Part shown: one piece after another, positions 1 through 5,276 of the stretch
How positions within the stretch are numbered: position 1 is the first letter of the stretch
Layout of the letters: each line of letters opens with the position of its first letter
Assembly: GCA_043813895.1 (NCBI GenBank)
Contig: JBDRKQ010000043.1
Location: 1-5,276, forward strand
Direction: 5' to 3'
DNA length: 5,276 nt
Source of the DNA: CAZTAR01 sp043813895
GTDB taxonomy: Bacteria > Planctomycetota > Phycisphaerae > UBA1845 > UTPLA1
Notes under the pieces: model-generated
Database searches by the model: none
Told to the model about the DNA's origin: nothing
What the model saw: only the letters and a program-made list of their open reading frames with translations
Made by a program: the position numbers and the translations under genes

Positions 1-1624
1 GGACTTTGATCCAGCCGTCGTCGCGGAGGACGATCATGCCGTGCTCGATGCCCAGGCGTTTGATCTTGCTGGCGGAGGAACGCTCGAGGATGAGTTCGCG
101 GAGATCGTCGTCGACGAGCATCAGCTCGAAGATGCCTTTGCGGCCTGAGAAACCCGTCATGCGGCACTCGCGGCAACCGACGGGGCGGTAGATGGTCGCG
201 CCCTGGGGGTCAAAGTCCTCCGGCATGTCGAGTTTGTCAGGCTCGTGGGGCTCCTTGCAATGCCTGCACAGCGTGCGAATCAAGCGCTGTGCCAATACCG
301 CCTCGACGCTACTGGCGACGAGGAACGGCTCGACGCCCATGTCCAACATGCGTGTAACGGCTGTGGGGGCGTCGTTCGTGTGCAACGTGCTGAAGACCAG
401 GTGGCCGGTCAACGACGCCTGCACGGCGGTCTCCGCGGTCTCCAGGTCTCGAATCTCACCGACCATGATGACATCCGGGTCGTGCCGCAAGAATGCGCGC
501 ATTCCCTTGGCAAAGGTGAGTCCCGCCTTCATGTTGACGTTGATCTGGTTGATCCCGTCAAGGTGATACTCGACGGGGTCTTCGACGGTGAGCACCTTGA
601 TCGCATCCGTCACGATGCCGCGGAGCGCGGCGTAGAGCGTCGTCGTTTTGCCGGACCCGGTGGGGCCGGTCACGAGGAGGATGCCGTGCGGCTGGCTGAT
701 AACCTTTTCGAAGATCTTGAGCATATCCAGATTGAAGCCGAGGTCCTCCAGTGTGAGAAGGATCGCCTGCTTGTCGAGGATACGCATGACGACGCCTTCG
801 CCGTGGATCATCGGGATAATGCTGATACGGAGATCGATTTCGCGGCCGTGCACCTTGATCTTGAAACTGCCGTCCTGCGGCACGCGGCGCTCGGCGATGT
901 TGAGGTTCGACAGGATCTTGATGCGGCTGATGATTGCGGCCTGCAACTGGCGAATCTGCGGCGGCACGTTCGTTCGTCGCAGGATACCGTCCACGCGATA
1001 GCGGATTTGAAGGTCGTTCTCGTAGGGCTCGATGTGAACGTCGCTCGCTCGCTCATTGATCGCCTCCAGCAGAATCTCGTTGACCAGCCTGACAACGCTG
1101 GCGTCTTGCGCCATCTCGGCGAGGTCACCGGCGCTCTCGCGGACGTCGCTGAGGACTTGGATGTCGTCCTCGTCGTCGACGAGTTGGCTGATCGTATCGC
1201 CGCCCACGCCGAAGTACTTCTTGATGATCTCGCTGATTTCGCTCTCCTTCGCGAGCACCGGCTTGATCTCCAGTCCGCACAACATGCGAAGCTCGTCGAA
1301 CGCGTAGATCTGAAACGGATCGGGGGTGGCGACGCGGAGTGAACCGTTGACCTTGTCCAACGGAATGAGCTTGGCTCGGTGGACGAGCTTCGACGGCATG
1401 CGCTGAAGCAACTCGACATCAACTGGAACATCCACCGCTGTCAGGTCGACGACGTCGAACTGGTACAACTCGCCCAGGGCCTCGAGCACGTGCGTTTCGC
1501 TGCAATAGCCCAGGCGGACGAGGATCCGATCGAGCCGCTCGGTCGGGCCGCACTGTCCGTTGGCGGCCTCCAGTTGCACCGGGGTAATGACCTTTCGTTC
1601 TACAAGGATGTCGCCGAGGTTCAC
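1..1624 (-). CDS. gspE: GspE-type secretion ATPase (T2SS/T4P family), C-terminus cut by window edge
   Basis: This is a cytoplasmic hexameric ATPase that powers pseudopilus or pilus assembly at the inner membrane. The reading frame is open for 541 codons to the window edge. Residues 1-60 form an MshEN-like segment (LGDILVERKVI, then LDRILVRLGY). Residues 60-140 form the rest of the T2SSE N-terminal domain, followed by an acidic linker (about 149-174) and the ATPase core. Walker A is GPTGSGKTT (320-328, K326). The Asp box is VEDPVEY (347-353), Walker B is DPDVIMVGEIRD (382-393) and the His box is GHLVFSTLHTND (407-418). A tetracysteine zinc site (C453/C456, C484/C487) is intact. The usual family length is about 560-580 residues, so only some 20-40 are missing. 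The GTG start is chosen because an in-frame TAG lies 16 codons upstream with no ATG between, and a strong SD precedes it. The GLTFAKGMRAFLRHDPD and SLTGHLVFSTLHTND stretches favour GspE over PilB, but PilB cannot be excluded. The family call is near certain; the symbol is less so. Confidence 0.93.
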   Translation of the reverse strand, partial: MNLGDILVERKVITPVQLEAANGQCGPTERLDRILVRLGYCSETHVLEALGELYQFDVVDLTAVDVPVDVELLQRMPSKLVHRAKLIPLDKVNGSLRVATPDPFQIYAFDELRMLCGLEIKPVLAKESEISEIIKKYFGVGGDTISQLVDDEDDIQVLSDVRESAGDLAEMAQDASVVRLVNEILLEAINERASDVHIEPYENDLQIRYRVDGILRRTNVPPQIRQLQAAIISRIKILSNLNIAERRVPQDGSFKIKVHGREIDLRISIIPMIHGEGVVMRILDKQAILLTLEDLGFNLDMLKIFEKVISQPHGILLVTGPTGSGKTTTLYAALRGIVTDAIKVLTVEDPVEYHLDGINQINVNMKAGLTFAKGMRAFLRHDPDVIMVGEIRDLETAETAVQASLTGHLVFSTLHTNDAPTAVTRMLDMGVEPFLVASSVEAVLAQRLIRTLCRHCKEPHEPDKLDMPEDFDPQGATIYRPVGCRECRMTGFSGRKGIFELMLVDDDLRELILERSSASKIKRLGIEHGMIVLRDDGWIKV

Positions 1625-1632
1625 GTTTGGGT

Positions 1633-1640
1633 TCCCTCCC
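1633..1640 (-). promoter_or_regulatory. Ribosome binding site of the GspE-type gene
   Basis: Read on the minus strand this is GGGAGGGA, ending 8 bases before the GTG codon at 1624-1622. It settles the start. The two ATG codons slightly further upstream (1668-1666 and 1659-1657) are in another frame, which ends in TGA overlapping the GTG. The gene's own frame has a TAG before any ATG. Confidence 0.8.
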
Positions 1641-2038
1641 GGGTAGCAGGTGCCGTCATGGTGAACATGCTAAGGTGCCGACGGTTTCCTCACCAGACGA
1701 CACAAGGCCCGCAGGCTCATGGTCGGCACGTCAGGGTGTGTGCGCACAGAGACCGAACCGCAGGCATCGACCGTTGCCTGTGTCTTCTACGTCGCCGCTA
1801 GTGTGTCGGTTGCAGCGTGGGCTGGATCCAAGCGAATAACCGAAGTTCGGCCATCGAAGCAGGGCGACACCTGCGAAACGTCGATTCCGGCCGACTTCGC
1901 GATGTTGAGAAGGCCGCTATCGGGGGCGCAGGACGCCGTCCAAGGCACGCAGCATCGGTATCGGCCGTCCGCAGCCCGAGACCGAACGCGAGTGACGGGT
2001 CCAGGGTGGCTCAGGCCTGCGGCCGAGCAGCCCGCAGT

Positions 2039-2058
2039 TGCGTGCGAAGAAGCACGCA
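2039..2058. repeat. Perfect short inverted repeat (7-bp stem, 6-base loop)
   Basis: TGCGTGC at 2039-2045 and GCACGCA at 2052-2058 are exact reverse complements around the loop GAAGAA. A second, shorter dyad (CTGCGG...CCGCAG) lies just to the left. There is no T-tract on either side, so this is not a normal intrinsic terminator. With no gene ending here, its role is unknown. It could be an operator-type dyad or part of a leftward leader, or simply chance in GC-rich DNA. Confidence 0.4.
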
Positions 2059-2313
2059 CTTACCTTCCGAGCCAGGCGGGCTGGGCCTGTTTAGTCCTAG
2101 GCTTATACTAATTCTATAGTTACAACTCTTCTGATTAGGGGTTTGACCGAGATCGCGAGGACGCATGTCGGCGCAAGGCTGCGCGCCCGGTGCGGGGGTC
2201 AGATGTTTATCGGATCCGTGGTGTCCCGGCCAATCCTCGATGGCCTCATCAGCCATCCCAACACTGAGACACGGCGCATTTGCCGACTCTCCGAATCTTC
2301 AATATATGCCCGA

Positions 2314-2363
2314 CCTGCCTGCTCGGCCAGTCTTTCCACCAGGCGGTGGTCGCTGAAGGCAGG
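2314..2363. repeat. Nested inverted repeat, possible structured element
   Basis: The outer arms are CCTGCCT (2314-2320) and AGGCAGG (2357-2363). Inside them, CCACC (2336-2340) and GGTGG (2345-2349) pair exactly around the loop AGGC. The inner and outer stems are separated by 15 bases on the left and 7 on the right. The element lies about 70 bases upstream of the predicted protease promoter, so it would not be in that transcript. It may be a binding site, part of an unrecognised small RNA, or coincidence. No T-run follows. Confidence 0.35.
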
Positions 2364-2429
2364 CCCGCGATGCCCACCGAGTACAAACGGCGTCCCAGCG
2401 ATCCTCTTCGTGTGAGGTGAACCGGGCGC

Positions 2430-2459
2430 TTGGGTTCTGTTGGCTGATTTTGCTACAAT
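2430..2459 (+). promoter_or_regulatory. Sigma70-type promoter with extended -10, for the protease gene
   Basis: TTGGGT (2430-2435) is a weak -35 with three of six consensus bases. After an 18-base spacer comes TACAAT (2454-2459), a five-of-six match to the -10 hexamer. TG sits one base upstream of it (2451-2452), the extended -10 arrangement that compensates for a poor -35. Transcription would start near 2465-2467, giving an untranslated leader of roughly 260 bases before the protease start codon. The call comes from sequence pattern only. Confidence 0.6.
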
Positions 2460-2514
2460 GAGCGGTGTGGAAGCAATGGGAGAGGGAGGGGAGATACCAC
2501 CTTCCAGTCCGGTC

Positions 2515-2529
2515 GTCTCTGGCCGAGAC
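2515..2529 (+). repeat. Leader stem-loop 1 (5-bp stem)
   Basis: GTCTC (2515-2519) pairs exactly with GAGAC (2525-2529) around the loop TGGCC. The stem is short, so this is the weakest of the three leader hairpins. Confidence 0.35.
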
Positions 2530-2626
2530 CGATCTGCCAAGCGGTAGCGGATGCTGGCTGCTCTGCTCTCCGATCCTCTTGTCCCTGGCGATTCCGACCG
2601 ATTCCTCCAGCGGGCATGAGGTGGCA

Positions 2627-2644
2627 CGGTTTCCGTTGAAACCG
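2627..2644 (+). repeat. Leader stem-loop 2 (7-bp perfect stem, CGTT loop)
   Basis: CGGTTTC (2627-2633) and GAAACCG (2638-2644) are exact reverse complements around the four-base loop CGTT. This compact hairpin is the most stable-looking in the leader. It is not followed by a T-tract, so it is not a standard terminator. Confidence 0.5.
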
Positions 2645-2662
2645 CAGGCCAGTTGATAACAC

Positions 2663-2681
2663 GCCGAGGAACAGACTCGGC
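2663..2681 (+). repeat. Leader stem-loop 3, with an alternative pairing partner
   Basis: GCCGAG (2663-2668) pairs exactly with CTCGGC (2676-2681) around a seven-base loop. The same CTCGGC recurs at 2690-2695, so the left arm could pair with either copy but not both. The element ends about 30 bases before the ribosome binding site. Confidence 0.45.
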
Positions 2682-2710
2682 ACGACCATCTCGGCGAGCC
2701 CTAACCAAAC

Positions 2711-2716
2711 GAGGAG
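2711..2716 (+). promoter_or_regulatory. Ribosome binding site of the S8 protease gene
   Basis: GAGGAG lies 8 bases upstream of the ATG at 2725-2727, an ideal spacing. It supports that ATG, which also gives a sensible signal peptide at the protein N-terminus. Confidence 0.85.
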
Positions 2717-2724
2717 AAAGCCCT

Positions 2725-5276
2725 ATGTTGGCGAAGTCTTCCCGCCGCGCGTTCCGGTCTGTGTATTGGCGGAGATTGTGGTCCTGCCTGGCTGTCTGTC
2801 TGACTGCCTTCTTGGCGGCGACGCCGGCGTACGGCGACATCCAGTGGCAATCCGTGGGCGAGGTGGCCTTATCGGCCCAGAGTCCGGCGGATGTCGCACA
2901 GGCGATGGCGCGACACGCCTCGCCCGGCGAGTCACGCCACATGGTCGTGCAGTTCTCCGGGCCCATCGGGCCGGAGGTGCGAGTGAAGATGAAAGAGGCT
3001 GGCGCAGAACTGCTGGCCTATTTGGGAGACAACGCTTTCTTCGTATCCCTGTCGCCCAAAGCGGTGGATGTCGGTGCAGTAAGCCGAATCGCCGCGCTGC
3101 GCGCTGCCTCCTTGATCGCGCGTGACTTCAAGCTGCACGCCATCTTGGCGGAAGGCGAGATTCCGGATTGGGCTGTGGTCGGCATGACCGATGCCGGCGA
3201 TTCGAAACCCGCCGAGGAGATCGTCGGCGCATATGTCCTGTTCCATCGCGACGTTTCGCTGGATGCCGTTGGCACGGGCATTTGTCAGAAGCATGGAGCC
3301 ACGATTCGCTCGACGCTCCGATCCATCAACGGACTCGTCATCGAGCTGCCGTACTCGCGGATCGCCGACTTGGCCGACGAGGACTGCGTGCAGTGGATCG
3401 AACCGCCATTGCCTAGGTTCAGTCCTGTCAACGACAGCAATCGCGCGCTCGTCGAGGCGAACGATGTTCAAGCGGCGCCCTACAACCTGGATGGGTCCGG
3501 CATAACCGTGCTCGTCTACGACGGGGGCACCGCCCGCTCCACCCACGTGGACTTCCAAGGGCGGCTGACGGTCCATGACGGCTCCGGCACGAACTACCAC
3601 TCGACGCACGTCGCCGGCACGATCGGCGGCGCGGGTGTTGCCAACGCCGCCTACAAAGGCATGGCCCCTGGGACTACCATGTTGTCCTACGGATTCCAAT
3701 ACGACGGTTCCGATATCTTCCTCTACTCCAACCCCGGCGACATCGAGGACGACTACGACGAGGCGATCAACACCTACGGTGCCGAGATCGCCAACAACTC
3801 GATCGGCACGAACACCGAAACCAACGGGTTCGACTGTGCGATCCAAGGTAACTACGGCGCGACTGCGCAGTTGCTCGACGAGATCGTCCGCGGCGACAGC
3901 AGCAACCCGAAGTTCACCGAGCCGTTCCGGATCGTGTGGGCGAACGGCAACGAGCGTCAGGGCAGCCGCTGCGACGTGGAGGGCTACGGTGATTACTACA
4001 GCACCGCCCCGCCCGCATGTGCGAAGAATCACATTACCGTCGGCGCGGTGAACTCGAACAACGATTCCATGACTTCGTTCAGCAGTTGGGGCCCGACGGA
4101 CGACGGTCGCCTGAAGCCGGACATCTCGGCTCCGGGCTGCCAGAGCAACGGCGACTACGGCGTGACGTCCACGGATGACGCGAGTGACACGGCTTATTAC
4201 ACCCTGTGCGGCACGTCGATGGCCGCGCCGACCGTGACCGGTTGTGCGGCCCTGCTCATGGAGGACTTCAAGGTACAGTATCCGGCACTGCCGATGTTCC
4301 GCAACTCGACGCTGAAGACGTGGCTGGCCCACACCGCCGTTGACCGCGGGAATACGGGACCGGATTATCAGTTCGGCTATGGTTCCGTGCGGATTAAAGC
4401 GGCGATCGACTTCATGCGGACCGGTCTGTTCTTCGAGGATCAGCTCACACAGAGCAACACTGTCACTCGAACGGTCACCGTGAGTCCCGGTGATCCCGAG
4501 TTAAGAATCACGCTTGCCTGGGATGATGTGCCGGGAACGCCGAACGTGAATCCCTCTCTGGTCAACGACCTCGACCTTCGTGTGTACAGTCCCTCAGTCG
4601 TTCGACATTACCCGTGGACCCTGAACCCCGGCAGCCCCAGCAGTGCAGCAGTGAGAACGCAGGAGGATCACCTAAACAACATCGAGCAGGTCCTGGTCAA
4701 CAGCCCCGAGGCCGGGACGTGGACAATCGAGGTCTACGGCTATAGCGTTCCCCAGGGGCCTCAGAGCTTCTCCTTGGTCGGCGCTCCCGCGACCGGCTTC
4801 GGAACGACCATCGGTTTTCCCAGTGGTCTGCCGTCCGCAATGGCGCCCGGTGTGCCCGAGGTCATCGACGTAGAAGTCGTCTCCGTCGGTGAAACGACGG
4901 TGCCCGGCAGCCCGACTTTGCACTACCGATATGACGGTGGCACCTATCAGACGTCCTCGCTCACCCATCTCGGCGGCAACGACTACCAAGCGACGCTGCC
5001 GGCCGCCGGTTGCAGCGACACACCGGAATACTACTTCAGCGCGGAGGGCAGCGTGACAGGCGTCGTGTATCAGCCCGCGAGTGCGCCGGTCGATACGTTT
5101 ACGGTGGACGTTGGAGAACTCGTCACGATCTACGCCGACAACTTCGAGACCGATCAGGGATGGGTGCCCGAGAATCTCGGCGCGAGCAGCGGCGACTGGC
5201 AGCGAGGCGTGCCTGTCAACGACCCCGATTGGGATTACGATCCTGCGTCCGACTCCGACGGCAGCGGCCAGTGCTG
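2725..5276 (+). CDS. Secreted subtilisin-family (S8, KP-43-like) serine protease, C-terminus cut by window edge
   Basis: This is an exported endopeptidase; 850 codons are visible without interruption. Residues 1-37 are a signal peptide: a basic start (RR at 7-8 and 16-17), a hydrophobic core at about 18-32, and likely cleavage after AYG37. Residues 73-139 and 166-227 look like two successive I9-type inhibitor pro-regions. The catalytic domain follows (about 240-560), with D266 (VLVYDGG), H292 (HSTHVAGTIGG), oxyanion N409 (WANGNE) and S498 (GTSMAAP). It contains six cysteines (371, 416, 432, 472, 495, 507) that could form disulfides. Residues 590-686 are a KP-43-type beta-barrel (ITLAWDD, NDLDLR, NNIEQV, PQSFSLVG). 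Residues 701-797 resemble an Fn3/Ig-like domain, and from 799 a further jelly-roll-like module begins (DNFETDQGW) and runs off the window. The catalytic set is complete, so the enzyme is probably active. Its substrate is unknown; extracellular protein degradation is the likely role. The unseen end may hold an anchoring or sorting domain. Confidence 0.95.
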   Translation, partial: MLAKSSRRAFRSVYWRRLWSCLAVCLTAFLAATPAYGDIQWQSVGEVALSAQSPADVAQAMARHASPGESRHMVVQFSGPIGPEVRVKMKEAGAELLAYLGDNAFFVSLSPKAVDVGAVSRIAALRAASLIARDFKLHAILAEGEIPDWAVVGMTDAGDSKPAEEIVGAYVLFHRDVSLDAVGTGICQKHGATIRSTLRSINGLVIELPYSRIADLADEDCVQWIEPPLPRFSPVNDSNRALVEANDVQAAPYNLDGSGITVLVYDGGTARSTHVDFQGRLTVHDGSGTNYHSTHVAGTIGGAGVANAAYKGMAPGTTMLSYGFQYDGSDIFLYSNPGDIEDDYDEAINTYGAEIANNSIGTNTETNGFDCAIQGNYGATAQLLDEIVRGDSSNPKFTEPFRIVWANGNERQGSRCDVEGYGDYYSTAPPACAKNHITVGAVNSNNDSMTSFSSWGPTDDGRLKPDISAPGCQSNGDYGVTSTDDASDTAYYTLCGTSMAAPTVTGCAALLMEDFKVQYPALPMFRNSTLKTWLAHTAVDRGNTGPDYQFGYGSVRIKAAIDFMRTGLFFEDQLTQSNTVTRTVTVSPGDPELRITLAWDDVPGTPNVNPSLVNDLDLRVYSPSVVRHYPWTLNPGSPSSAAVRTQEDHLNNIEQVLVNSPEAGTWTIEVYGYSVPQGPQSFSLVGAPATGFGTTIGFPSGLPSAMAPGVPEVIDVEVVSVGETTVPGSPTLHYRYDGGTYQTSSLTHLGGNDYQATLPAAGCSDTPEYYFSAEGSVTGVVYQPASAPVDTFTVDVGELVTIYADNFETDQGWVPENLGASSGDWQRGVPVNDPDWDYDPASDSDGSGQC

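Larger units (their letters stand above)
1641..2429. other. Non-coding region between divergent genes; no supported gene
   Basis: I find no gene here that I can defend. Short open frames occur on both strands, but they lack a good ribosome binding site, recognisable motifs and consistent codon bias. The region must hold the control signals for the leftward secretion ATPase, but I could not find a convincing -35/-10 pair on the minus strand. An AT-richer patch at about 2090-2140 (TTATACTAATTCTATAG and flanks) stands out from the GC-rich surroundings and could be a promoter or protein-binding region. Two inverted repeats in this stretch are listed separately. No tRNA-like cloverleaf or transposase remnant was recognised. 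Confidence 0.6.
2466..2724 (+). promoter_or_regulatory. Long 5' untranslated leader of the protease mRNA, with three stem-loops
   Basis: Between the predicted transcription start and the protease ATG lie about 260 bases with no credible gene but at least three perfect hairpins (2515-2529, 2627-2644, 2663-2681). A purine-rich run (about 2478-2495) opens the leader. I do not recognise any known riboswitch class: the cobalamin and c-di-GMP signatures I looked for are not evident. TCCTC at 2603-2607 is complementary to GAGGA of the ribosome binding site and could in principle mask it. The leader boundary depends on the promoter call; regulation is inference. Confidence 0.4.

Noticed and set aside
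245..1342. 365-codon open frame on the plus strand opposite the secretion ATPase
   Set aside because: The ATPase frame carries Walker A, Walker B, the Asp and His boxes and four zinc cysteines. The antisense frame is Asp/Val/Leu-rich without motifs, as expected of a shadow.
2039..2058. Perfect hairpin as an intrinsic terminator
   Set aside because: There is no T-tract on either strand, and no gene ends nearby.
1787..2059. 90-codon minus-strand frame with a protein-like tail (NIAKSAGIDVSQV)
   Set aside because: It has no clear ribosome binding site and no recognisable family, and the N-terminal half is Arg/Ser/Ala-rich noise. It is too weak to call as a gene.
2090..2140. AT-rich patch as a promoter for the leftward ATPase gene
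   Set aside because: TATA-like hexamers occur on both strands, but none has an acceptable -35 at 16-18 bases. It also lies nearly 500 bases from the GTG start.
2622..2640. TGGCACG resembling a sigma54 -24 element
   Set aside because: The expected TTGC -12 element is not at the right spacing (the nearest TTGA is three bases too far). The sequence is better explained as part of the perfect hairpin at 2627-2644.
2465..2656. 63-codon frame in the leader starting with GTG, as a possible upstream ORF
   Set aside because: The start would fall at the predicted transcription start with no ribosome binding site, and the product has no regulatory-peptide features.
2199..2966. 255-codon open frame on the minus strand across the leader and the start of the protease
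   Set aside because: It overlaps the predicted promoter, the leader and the first 240 bases of the protease. Its product has no recognisable domain. The last 70 or so codons (2199-2410) look mildly protein-like (RLVERLAEQAGRAYIED) but with weak codon bias; a decayed gene cannot be fully excluded.
2932..4332. 466-codon open frame on the minus strand opposite the protease
   Set aside because: It lies antisense to a gene with a full catalytic signature. Its translation is a low-complexity mix rich in Val, Arg and Gly with no motif. This is a GC-bias shadow.

Overview
The window is GC-rich and carries two long, incomplete genes on opposite strands. They diverge from a non-coding region of about 1.1 kb. 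The left gene runs leftward off base 1 and encodes a GspE-type (type II secretion/type IV pilus family) traffic ATPase. The right gene runs rightward off base 5276 and encodes a large secreted subtilisin-family (S8) protease related to the KP-43 type. The organism is probably a Planctomycetota member or a close relative. This is inference from the GspE flavour, from the modules after the protease barrel (a beta-sandwich followed by a 'DNFETDQGW' jelly-roll-like module that I associate with large planctomycetal secreted proteins), and from the GC-rich codons. It is not proven by any marker gene.

Layout: 1-1624 (minus), gspE with 541 codons visible, starting at GTG behind a strong Shine-Dalgarno and lacking only the extreme C-terminus. 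1625-2429, no convincing gene; it holds an AT-richer patch near 2090-2140 and some inverted repeats. 2430-2459, a good sigma70-type promoter with an extended -10, pointing right. About 2466-2724, a long 5' leader with three clear perfect stem-loops. 2725-5276 (plus), the protease with 850 codons visible: signal peptide, two apparently tandem I9-like pro-regions, the catalytic domain with complete D/H/N/S residues, a beta-barrel domain, an Fn3/Ig-like domain and the start of a further module.

How they may relate: the protease has a Sec-type signal peptide and multi-domain architecture and sits beside a secretion ATPase. Export to the periplasm followed by type II secretion is possible, but nothing in the sequence proves that this ATPase serves this protease. 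I found no mobile element, CRISPR array, tRNA/rRNA or toxin-antitoxin pair, and no clear sign of an undescribed multi-gene system. The points most worth a second look are the structured leader of the protease mRNA, the doubled pro-region, and the variant residues around the catalytic Asp and His.
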